Positions 1-6,030 of a DNA stretch of 20,905 nucleotides are shown here, piece after piece. The notes beneath the pieces are model-generated. The model searched no databases and was not told the DNA's origin. It saw nothing but the letters and a program-made list of their open reading frames with translations. The DNA is from Candidatus Cloacimonadota bacterium. GTDB taxonomy: Bacteria; Cloacimonadota; Cloacimonadia; JGIOTU-2. Position numbers and translations under genes: made by a program. Each line of letters begins with the position of its first letter. Within the stretch, counting starts at the first letter, position 1. Location: contig JACNFI010000200.1 in NCBI GenBank assembly GCA_014384665.1, forward strand, positions 1 through 20,905. Reading direction: 5' to 3'.

Positions 1-86
1 TTTGTCATTTTATTTGACATTAGGAATTTGGATTTAGAAATTATTGGCTTTATTATTGATTAATATTTCCTGTTTGGTTCTGCCTG

Positions 87-118
87 CCCTGTTAAATTTT
101 CTTTTCTATTTAACTGGG
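87..118. other. Hairpin downstream of the prenyl synthase gene
   Basis: CCC-T-GTTAAAT at 87-97 pairs with ATTTAAC-T-GGG at 108-118, with one T-T mismatch and a 10-base loop. It begins 13 bases past the stop of the minus-strand prenyl synthase gene. There is no T-run on the exit side in either direction, so it is not a classical intrinsic terminator; it could stabilise an mRNA 3' end. I see nothing else in bases 1-130. Confidence 0.3.
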
Positions 119-130
119 GGCTTGTCCAGG

Positions 131-1018
131 TTAGGGAATTCTATCTCTTATTGTTTCCAATATTTCCATTAGGACATCATTATTTGGCATATATTTTATA
201 ATATTTGAAGCATCATGGATTAGCTTAAGCGCTTGTTTTTTTGATTCTTCAATTCCAAGTAAGACAGGATATGTAACTTTTTCATTTCTATGGTCTTCTC
301 CGGATTCTTTATATAATAATTCATCAGCACCTACTTCATCTAAAATATCGTCAATAACTTGATAAGCAAGTCCAATATTTAAGGCGAAATCAGCTAAAGC
401 ATTAGTAATTTGCTCATTAGCATTTGCCATAACACACGCCAGCTGTTCAGAAGCTTTTAGAAGTGCTCCAGTTTTTTTCAGATGTATATCCCGTAACACA
501 TGCAATTTTACTCTTTTTTGTGAAGATATAATATCAACTACCTGTCCACCAATCATCCCACGAGTTGAAGAAGCATTGAGTAATATTTCCAGGCAGCTTA
601 ATGCCTTTTTATGATTTCTTAATTTCAAAACTGTTTCAAATGATTGGGTAATCAGTGCATCTCCAGTAAGAATTGCAATTGCATTACCAAATTTTTTATG
701 ACAACTTGGTTTTCCTCTTCTTTCGCCTGCATTATCAATAAATGGCAAATCATCATGAATAAGTGAAGCAGTATGGAGCATTTCAATAGCGCAGGCAACT
801 GGCAGAATTTTTTGGATAGAACGTTTATCTCTGCGATTAAGTAACATTTCATAAGTGGCAATCATAAATATGGGTCTAAGTCTCTTACCACCTGCAAAGA
901 TTGAGTATCTCATTGCTTTATGGATTTTCTGGGGATAAGTATCATCAGGTGGAAGATACCTATCAAGAGCCCTGTTTATTATTTCTCTTCTATTTTCAAA
1001 ATATCTTTCTAATACCAA
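131..1018 (-). CDS. ispA: Polyprenyl (farnesyl-type) diphosphate synthase
   Basis: This cytoplasmic trans-prenyltransferase condenses isopentenyl diphosphate with allylic diphosphates to give C15 or longer chains for quinones or for undecaprenyl carrier synthesis. The 295 residues match the usual length of bacterial IspA. The substrate motif GGKRLRP is at residues 43-49. The first Asp-rich motif DDLPFID is at 89-95, with the two-residue spacing typical of bacterial farnesyl synthases, followed by RRGKPSCHKKFG. The second motif DDILD is at 223-227 and KVTYP at 247-251. The start codon is TTG, supported by AGGAGG placed four bases upstream. The gene stands alone, separated by 362 bases from the glycosyltransferase gene ahead of it. 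The fold is certain; exact product length (C15 versus C20) cannot be read from sequence alone. Confidence 0.93.
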   Translation of the reverse strand: MVLERYFENRREIINRALDRYLPPDDTYPQKIHKAMRYSIFAGGKRLRPIFMIATYEMLLNRRDKRSIQKILPVACAIEMLHTASLIHDDLPFIDNAGERRGKPSCHKKFGNAIAILTGDALITQSFETVLKLRNHKKALSCLEILLNASSTRGMIGGQVVDIISSQKRVKLHVLRDIHLKKTGALLKASEQLACVMANANEQITNALADFALNIGLAYQVIDDILDEVGADELLYKESGEDHRNEKVTYPVLLGIEESKKQALKLIHDASNIIKYMPNNDVLMEILETIRDRIP

Positions 1019-1380
1019 TATTCCTCCTGAAAGATTTTCACTTTTTTATATGAAATACTACTGGGAGCATGATATAGTTTACTTTATTTCTAAAAATTAT
1101 GGTGGAGTGCGAAAACGAGCCCCGATTTACTCGGGGTGAACTTTTCGCCTATGCTAATATGCTGAAAGTTCGTCGCTTTGCTCCTCGTTTCAGCACTCCG
1201 TTTTTGCTCGGTATTATCTATTGGATACAGATGCAAACAATTTTATGCACCCAGTAATAACTTATATCTAAAATATGAATAAATTTGTCAAGAATTAATG
1301 AATTGACTGAACCTCATTCTCCAGGTCCGAAACGGGGTCACGATAAAATCGAGTTTGACGGGTGGAGTCCATTCAAAATC
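1019..1380. other. Intergenic region, 362 bases
   Basis: No open frame with coding character is visible. It holds the ribosome-binding site of the prenyl synthase (about 1022-1028), a large nested palindrome at 1104-1199, and near 1318-1372 a GC-richer stretch with phrases such as CGATAAAATCG and GGGTGGAGTCC that resemble degraded repeat words. I see no tRNA, rRNA or recognisable riboswitch, and no intrinsic terminator after the GT2 gene that ends at 1381. Confidence 0.5.
1104..1199. repeat. Nested palindromic element
   Basis: The outer arms GGAGTGCGAAAACGAG (1104-1119) and CTCGTTTCAGCACTCC (1184-1199) are near-perfect reverse complements with one-base bulges. Inside lie a second hairpin CCCCGA/TCGGGG (1120-1125 and 1131-1136) and a third pairing GAACTTT (1138-1144) with AAAGTTC (1165-1171). 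The result is a multi-stem structure of about 96 bases, suggestive of a mobile palindromic repeat or a structured transcript. No family was recognised. Confidence 0.55.
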
Positions 1381-2451
1381 TTATTCATAATATTTTTTTG
1401 TAAACCCTCTTATAAACTTACCCTTTTTAGTAAATATTGATTTTATCAATCCAACACCAAAACCAAGCCCATAGGCAACAACCTGTATTAGCAAAGTTGC
1501 TATTGAAAGTAATCCCACAATGCTGGATTTATATTTTAATGTAGATTGGATAAATGCAAATGACAGTATAAAAACCGCAATTAAACACTCAATAGAAAAA
1601 AATAACCAAAAAATTGGAAACCGAAACGAAAAAATCAAAGTCAACATAAATCCTGATAACACAAAAAAAGGTAAACAATGAACGAATTTAAGCATATTTT
1701 TATCAATTCTTCCAAGATTGATACGAGTAATTCCCCAATTGAAAATTTGCTTAAAAAATCTCTTCAAATTAGTTCTTCTTTTATGATACACAAACACATC
1801 GGAAAGAAATTTTATTCTAAAACCAGCTTTATAAATCCGATTTGAGAAATCCATATCTTGCCCGTGACGAAGTTCATTCATTCCACCGATTTTTTCATAA
1901 ACCTCTTTTTTTATTCCCATATTAAAACTACGAGGATAGTATTTACTTACCCTTTTTCCAGTAGTGCCACGCGTACCACCAGTTCCAATAAACGAAGTCA
2001 TTGAATAATTTACGGCTTTAAGAAATGGAGAAAAGTCCTCTTTGTAAGTATCTGGTCCACCAAATGTGTCGAAATCTTCATCCTTTAGATGTTTTTCTAA
2101 ATTTTCAATATATTCTTTCGGAACTGTGCAGTCAGAATCTATAAATACAAAAACATCACCATTTGCTTTTTCCATTCCAAGATTGCGAGCAGCACCTGGT
2201 CCCTGATTTTTCTGATAGAAATAATGCAGTTTCAGATCTTTTTTATATTTTTCCACTACTTCTTTTAAATTATCAGTTGAGCCGTCATCAATAATTAGGA
2301 TTTCAAAATCTTTAATGGTTTGAGCTGAAAACGAAGCGAGAAATTCATCAATTTCATTTGCACGATTAAATACGGGAACGATAATAGAAATTAATGGAGG
2401 ATGGAGAACGGAGGATGGAGAACGGGGGACGGAGGACGGAGGATGGGACAT
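1381..2451 (-). CDS. Family 2 glycosyltransferase with C-terminal membrane helices
   Basis: This is an inverting GT-A glycosyltransferase that transfers a sugar from a nucleotide donor, probably at the inner membrane. The catalytic domain covers about residues 20-240: IVPVFN at 24-29, DDGS at 55-58, the metal-binding DSD at 105-107, and GQDMDF at 197-202 in the position of the acceptor-base motif. Residues 255-340 contain two to three hydrophobic segments. Residues 3-19 (HPPSSV..., Pro/Ser-rich) are not part of the fold; they translate a heptamer repeat at 2394-2448. No ATG or other strong start lies between the repeat and the GT domain, so the ATG inside the repeat is probably used. Its A overlaps the last base of the upstream stop (TAATG), with AAGGAAAAG as a possible ribosome-binding site. 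Acceptor and donor are unknown. Confidence 0.88.
   Translation of the reverse strand: MSHPPSSVPRSPSSVLHPPLISIIVPVFNRANEIDEFLASFSAQTIKDFEILIIDDGSTDNLKEVVEKYKKDLKLHYFYQKNQGPGAARNLGMEKANGDVFVFIDSDCTVPKEYIENLEKHLKDEDFDTFGGPDTYKEDFSPFLKAVNYSMTSFIGTGGTRGTTGKRVSKYYPRSFNMGIKKEVYEKIGGMNELRHGQDMDFSNRIYKAGFRIKFLSDVFVYHKRRTNLKRFFKQIFNWGITRINLGRIDKNMLKFVHCLPFFVLSGFMLTLIFSFRFPIFWLFFSIECLIAVFILSFAFIQSTLKYKSSIVGLLSIATLLIQVVAYGLGFGVGLIKSIFTKKGKFIRGFTKKYYE
2394..2448. repeat. Heptamer tandem repeat AYGGAGG, seven units
   Basis: Seven consecutive seven-base units, ATGGAGG/ATGGAGA/ACGGAGG/ATGGAGA/ACGGGGG/ACGGAGG/ACGGAGG, occupy 2394-2442 and are followed by ATGGGA. The repeat is translated in the minus direction as the N-terminal tail of the GT2 protein and supplies its start region. 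Confidence 0.9.
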
Positions 2452-2810
2452 TAGAACTTTTCCTTTCTTGTCTTGATTAGATTGTAGAGCATTGCAGAAA
2501 TTTTATGAGTTTTATCAATAAGTTCCGTGGCTTTGGATTTATTTATAAGACCAAGTTTTAGGGCAAGATATAGCTGTGTTCGTAATTCAGCGCAAGAACC
2601 TCGTGCTATATATAAAAAGTGTATATATTCTTTATTTGAACCTCTATCAAATCCTTCGGAGATATTTGACGGAATAGAAACTGCTGCTCTTTGTATTTGG
2701 TCTCGCAAGCTATAATCTTTACAATCTGTTAAATTTTTATAAATATTTATTACCATTCTCATCCCTTCTTGCCAAACTTCTAAATCTTCAAACTTCTCAA
2801 TTCTTTTCAT
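2451..2810 (-). CDS. S23-type four-helix-bundle protein, copy A
   Basis: This small protein (119 residues) belongs to the 23S rRNA intervening-sequence / four-helix-bundle family: FEDLEVWQEGMRM near the start, RDQIQRAAVSIPSNISEGFDRG in the middle and a long C-terminal helix. Such genes are found inside 23S rRNA insertions and scattered as free genes; their molecular function is not established. I chose the ATG at 2810 rather than an in-frame ATG at 2828, because the second copy starts at the equivalent position and because the repeat just ahead provides GGAGG four bases upstream. The gene is complete at its C-terminus, and its stop overlaps the GT2 start. Heptamer repeats border it on both sides in opposite orientation. 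The first 57 or so bases are almost identical to those of copy B. Confidence 0.88.
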   Translation of the reverse strand: MKRIEKFEDLEVWQEGMRMVINIYKNLTDCKDYSLRDQIQRAAVSIPSNISEGFDRGSNKEYIHFLYIARGSCAELRTQLYLALKLGLINKSKATELIDKTHKISAMLYNLIKTRKEKF

Positions 2811-2852
2811 CCGTCCTCCGTCCTCCATTTTTCCTTATTCCGTTTTCCGTCC
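2811..2852. repeat. Heptamer-type repeat between the two four-helix-bundle genes
   Basis: On the minus strand this reads as GGACGGAAAACGG words followed by ATGGAGGACGGAGGACGG. It supplies the last codons and stop of copy B (the GRKTE tail) and the ribosome-binding site of copy A. It is the same word family as 2394-2448, in the opposite orientation. Confidence 0.85.
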
Positions 2853-3143
2853 AAGCTCAAGAGTGTTAGATTTATTTATAAAACCAACTTTTAGAGCAAG
2901 ATATAGCTGTGTTCGTAATTCAGCACAAGAACCCCTTGCAATATACAAAAAATGGATATATTCTTTATTTGACCCTCTATCAAAGCCTTCTGCTATATTT
3001 GATGGAATTGAAACTGCTGCTCTTTGGATTTGATCTCGGAAGCCATAATCTTTGATTTTTTTAAATTGTTGGTAAATTTCTACAACCAATCTCATCCCTT
3101 CTTGCCAAACTTCTAAATCTTCAAACTTCTCAATTCTTTTCAT
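2835..3143 (-). CDS. S23-type four-helix-bundle protein, copy B (C-terminally truncated)
   Basis: This second copy of the four-helix-bundle gene has 102 codons. It aligns with copy A from MKRIEKFEDLEVWQEG through GSNKEYIHFLYIARGSCAELRTQLYLALK. After the INKS motif the reading runs into repeat-derived residues GRKTE and stops, so most of the final helix is missing. Either it is a decaying duplicate or the stump still folds. Its ATG lies 14 bases inside the 3' end of the YfhO gene, with a GGGAGAACGG purine run just upstream as ribosome-binding site. The strong DNA-level similarity to copy A, highest at the 5' end, indicates a fairly recent duplication. Confidence 0.8.
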   Translation of the reverse strand: MKRIEKFEDLEVWQEGMRLVVEIYQQFKKIKDYGFRDQIQRAAVSIPSNIAEGFDRGSNKEYIHFLYIARGSCAELRTQLYLALKVGFINKSNTLELGRKTE

Positions 3144-5844
3144 CCGTTCTCCCGTCCTCAGTTTTCCGTTTTTCCGTCCTCCATTTTATTGTGAAAACAG
3201 CAGCAGCAATTAGGAGTAAATATGCAATAACATGCCCAATCATTGAAATATGATAATATTTAATAAATGTGTCGGGCACAAATTTAAATAATATTTCATG
3301 CTCACCCGGAGAATCAATATATACTGAACGCAAAATGTGATTGGTCTTGTATATTTCTGTCTCCTTACCGTCAACAAAGCATTTCCAACCTCTCGGATAA
3401 TAAATTTCAGAGGTGACAAAAAGAGTAGGTTTATCAGTATAGATTTTATATTGCATTTTATTAAATGATGCTTCTTGAACTTTTACATAAGAAGAGTCAG
3501 GTGATTGTATTTCTCCAAAGGATCCGCCTTTGGCGGAAACTTCAAGTTCTTTTTCAAGTATTGCAGTATGGAAAGGATTAAAATTTGGATTATTAAGAGC
3601 AGCAAATCTCTCTTCTCTACAAGTATCAGGAATAATTTCTATTCTATCAACGAACCATGCAGGTTTTGCATTTATTTCTGTTTTATATATTAAATATTTT
3701 TTCTGTTTATCATAATAGTATGGTTTAAGATTTTCTGTTGGCAGTTGCGATGTTGAAATAATATATTTTGTATTGAGCATTTTCAGAATGTTCCAATTGA
3801 TTGGGAGTTGTGGATTCTTACCTTTATATAAACAATTTTCAATAATATCCTGATAAATACGAAGTTTTGCTGCGGAATATCCACCAATTGAATTGTGATA
3901 ATACGACCAATCATTTGTATTAAACGGATTTTCTGTAATTGGAAATACACGATAGTAAGTAGTATCCTGAAGAATAACTTTATCTGTAGAGGACTTCGCA
4001 AAGTATTCTTTCTCCATTTGAACAGGATTGTTTAGTTCACCCTCTGCCTTTTTTACATAGGGAATTTGGTCAACCAAAAGTAAAGTTATTATTCCCAAAA
4101 AGAAAATGTTCGGTTTGATTTTTTTGTTTACAAAAAGCAGAATGATTGTTGCAGTCAAAATCGTGAAGAGAATCAATCTTAATCCATCTGTTTGCATCAT
4201 ATCTAATCTGGCTGATTTGAAAAGTGAGATAACTTGAGGTTCATATTGAGCTTTTTCACCAATCTTCTCTAACGAAAAACTATTGCCAAATATTTGTGGA
4301 ATCAATCCTAAAATGATTAGAAAAATAGCAATTCCAATTATGATTTTAAGATGGAGGATGGAGGACGGAGGACGGAGGATGGAGTATGGAGGACGGAGGA
4401 TGGAGGACGGAGGATGGAGTATAGGTATGGGCTCACTCTTCCGTTTTCCTTTTTCCGTTTTCCCTTCTCCATTTTCCATTAAACTTTTTAGTCCAAATCC
4501 TGCCCAGATAACAATAATTATTTGCATTATCACAGAAATCATAGCAGGCACTCGAAATTTATTAAAGTATGGAATATTGTTGAAAAAGAGATTATAAATC
4601 AATGGGAAATGTCTACCGAATGAGAGCAGAAGTGAAAGAATAAAAAGTGCAAATAAAGTTTTGATAAAGCCGTTTCTGAAATTCAAAATCAAACCCAATA
4701 ATGCAAGAAAAAGCAAAACCACACCAATATAGTCATAAGCTTGAGTAAAAGGCATATGTCCCCAATAACCTGGAATTTGTCTTCCTTTTAATTGTTCCAC
4801 TTTATTCCCAGTATAGACCTCCCCCGAAGTGCCACCGAAAAATCTCGGCATTAGCCAAGTCAGGATTTCTGTTGGATGAAATGACCAACTTGTTGCATAA
4901 TCCAGCTCCAATCCCGTAGACCCCTTTTCTCCAGTCCCCCCGCGAATGGAGTATGGAGTGTATTCTCCTGTTACAAATAAAGGTTGTGCTACCATTAGAA
5001 TTATCAGAGCGGAAGCAGCAACTATCAAAATAAGTTTCAAACCAGCAGTTTTTATTTGCTTCTCTTTTAACATTTTTATGAGATAGTAAAGTCCTGTGAA
5101 AAGTAGTATGAGAATTTGGTAGAAAAGTATTTGATAATGTTGTGTTCTAATCTGCACAGAAAAAGCAAATATAAATCCGACAAAACTGCCACAGAGACAC
5201 AGAGAACACAGAGGAAAAATTACATTAAAAAACCTAACTCTGTGCCTCCGTGACTCTGTGGCGGGGAAAATTATATTCTTTTTATTCAGAAATGAAAGAA
5301 AGAAGAATGTAACCAGCGGTATATACATTATCGGACGGAATTTAGCAAAGTGTCCAATACTTAAAAGCGACATATAATGCGGAATAAAAATGAAAGCTAA
5401 TCCCCCGAACACCGCCAACCAATAATTCAGATTAAAGAATTTCAAAAGAAAGAACATTCCGATAAATCCGATGAGATAAATCCAGATATTTACATATAAT
5501 ATTTTGCTAAAAAATTTACTTAATATTGTATCAAAAGAGAATGCCTTTCCACCAATGCGATGATAGATAGGCATACCTGAAAATACGGGTGAATTCCAAT
5601 AAACGGTTTCTCCTGTTTTCTTTTGAAATTCTATCCGTTGATGAGAACTACCTTTTGAACCGATAACATCCACACCGCCGGGACGCATCCCTTGAAATGC
5701 CATTGGGCTAAAAACGATAAGCAATAACACAAATACTATTCCGAAAGTGATGAGATTTTTTTGATAATCCTTTAGTTTAATTGTAGGTTTTTTCTCTTTG
5801 ATTACCTTACTTGGTTTAATTTCTCTTTTTATCTTTTTAGCCAT
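3130..5844 (-). CDS. YfhO-family multipass membrane protein
   Basis: A 904-residue integral membrane protein of the YfhO family; in Firmicutes a member is implicated in glycosylating lipoteichoic acid, and family members resemble GT-C lipid-linked sugar transferases. Family signatures visible are GGVDVIGSKG (56-65), ETVYWNSPVFSGMPIYH (79-95), many hydrophobic helices between 31 and 590, and the C-terminal soluble domain ending in PRGWKCFVDGKE (817-828), followed by a last helix around 865-885. ATG start with AGAGG five bases upstream. Four segments look foreign: residues about 191-221 (palindrome at 5188-5262), 456-499 (heptamer repeat), about 769-776 (a 15-base palindrome) and 888-904 (repeat tail). 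All keep the frame. The protein presumably modifies or builds the surface glycan exported by the neighbouring flippase; its substrate is unknown. Confidence 0.88.
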   Translation of the reverse strand: MAKKIKREIKPSKVIKEKKPTIKLKDYQKNLITFGIVFVLLLIVFSPMAFQGMRPGGVDVIGSKGSSHQRIEFQKKTGETVYWNSPVFSGMPIYHRIGGKAFSFDTILSKFFSKILYVNIWIYLIGFIGMFFLLKFFNLNYWLAVFGGLAFIFIPHYMSLLSIGHFAKFRPIMYIPLVTFFFLSFLNKKNIIFPATESRRHRVRFFNVIFPLCSLCLCGSFVGFIFAFSVQIRTQHYQILFYQILILLFTGLYYLIKMLKEKQIKTAGLKLILIVAASALIILMVAQPLFVTGEYTPYSIRGGTGEKGSTGLELDYATSWSFHPTEILTWLMPRFFGGTSGEVYTGNKVEQLKGRQIPGYWGHMPFTQAYDYIGVVLLFLALLGLILNFRNGFIKTLFALFILSLLLSFGRHFPLIYNLFFNNIPYFNKFRVPAMISVIMQIIIVIWAGFGLKSLMENGEGKTEKGKRKSEPIPILHPPSSILRPPYSILRPPSSILHLKIIIGIAIFLIILGLIPQIFGNSFSLEKIGEKAQYEPQVISLFKSARLDMMQTDGLRLILFTILTATIILLFVNKKIKPNIFFLGIITLLLVDQIPYVKKAEGELNNPVQMEKEYFAKSSTDKVILQDTTYYRVFPITENPFNTNDWSYYHNSIGGYSAAKLRIYQDIIENCLYKGKNPQLPINWNILKMLNTKYIISTSQLPTENLKPYYYDKQKKYLIYKTEINAKPAWFVDRIEIIPDTCREERFAALNNPNFNPFHTAILEKELEVSAKGGSFGEIQSPDSSYVKVQEASFNKMQYKIYTDKPTLFVTSEIYYPRGWKCFVDGKETEIYKTNHILRSVYIDSPGEHEILFKFVPDTFIKYYHISMIGHVIAYLLLIAAAVFTIKWRTEKRKTEDGRTDEKN
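3144..3187. repeat. Heptamer-type repeat at the end of the YfhO gene
   Basis: Purine-rich words on the minus strand (ATGGAGGACGG, AAAACGG, GAGGACGGGAGAACGG) encode the charged C-terminal tail WRTEKRKTEDGRTDEKN of the YfhO-family protein and carry the ribosome-binding site of copy B. It lies in the same orientation as the repeat at 2811-2852, so copy B is flanked by direct repeats. Confidence 0.85.
3523..3537. repeat. Short palindrome TCCGCC-TTT-GGCGGA inside the YfhO gene
   Basis: This is a perfect six-base stem with a three-base loop, translated in frame as the SAKGGSF region near residue 770-776. An overlapping alternative stem, CCAAAGG (3514-3520) with CCTTTGG (3527-3533), is also possible. 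It resembles short dispersed palindromes seen in other genomes, but only one copy is in this window. Confidence 0.5.
4351..4479. repeat. Heptamer tandem repeat (ten units) plus inverted purine/pyrimidine words inside the YfhO gene
   Basis: Ten seven-base units AYGGAGK run from 4351 to 4420. After a short break, 4437-4479 carries the related CCGTTTTCC/TTCTCCATTTTCCAT words in the opposite orientation. The block is 129 bases (43 codons), so it is translated through in frame as a Lys/Glu-rich then Pro/Ser-rich insert between two membrane helices of the YfhO-family protein. No four-helix-bundle gene sits in this copy. Confidence 0.9.
5188..5262. repeat. 75-base palindromic element inserted in frame in the YfhO gene
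   Basis: The left arm GCCACAGAGACACAGAG... (5188-5214) pairs with the right arm ending ...GTGACTCTGTGGC (about 5236-5262); the arms match imperfectly over about 27 bases with an AT-rich loop. At 75 bases it is exactly 25 codons. It encodes PATESRRHRV on one arm and PLCSLCLCG on the other, unlike the surrounding membrane protein. Confidence 0.8.
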
Positions 5845-5887
5845 TTATACCTCTTTGTAAATCAGTGAATTAGTAATCGGTTTCCAA

Positions 5888-5999
5888 TTTACCCCGTTAG
5901 ATGATTTATAAGAAAAAATTTATATTTCTCTTTTTATATTAGCCAATTAACTGATAATATAACATATTTACCAAAAATATTAATATCTAACGGGGTGAA
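5888..5999. repeat. MITE-like intergenic unit with 15-base terminal inverted repeats
   Basis: TTTACCCCGTTAGAT (5888-5902) and ATCTAACGGGGTGAA (5985-5999) are inverted copies with one mismatch, enclosing an AT-rich core of 82 bases between the YfhO and flippase genes. No clear target-site duplication is visible. It has no coding capacity. Transcription termination is not evident either, since no T-run follows the distal arm. Confidence 0.5.
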
Positions 6000-6030
6000 C
6001 CAGTTCACCAATTTACCAGTTCACCAGTTA
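5999..6030. repeat. Eight-base tandem repeat at the end of the flippase gene, four units
   Basis: Read on the coding strand the units are TAACTGGT, GAACTGGT, AAATTGGT and GAACTGGT. The first supplies the final residues VNW of the flippase, and the TGA at the junction of units one and two is its stop codon. Confidence 0.8.

Noticed and set aside
87..118. Intrinsic terminator after the prenyl synthase gene
   Set aside because: A stem exists but there is no T-run after it in either direction.
2811..2828. Start of copy A at the upstream ATG (residues MEDGGR)
   Set aside because: These residues come from the repeat and are absent in the equivalent place of copy B; the repeat is better explained as the ribosome-binding site for the ATG at 2810.
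4351..4425. Regularly repeated G-rich sequence, first suspected to be a CRISPR array
   Set aside because: The units are seven bases, contiguous and without spacers; it is a tandem heptamer array and no cas genes are near.
4283..4597. Plus-strand frame of 104 codons with repeated RRMEDGG residues
   Set aside because: It is the opposite-strand reading of the heptamer repeat within the YfhO gene and has no support of its own.
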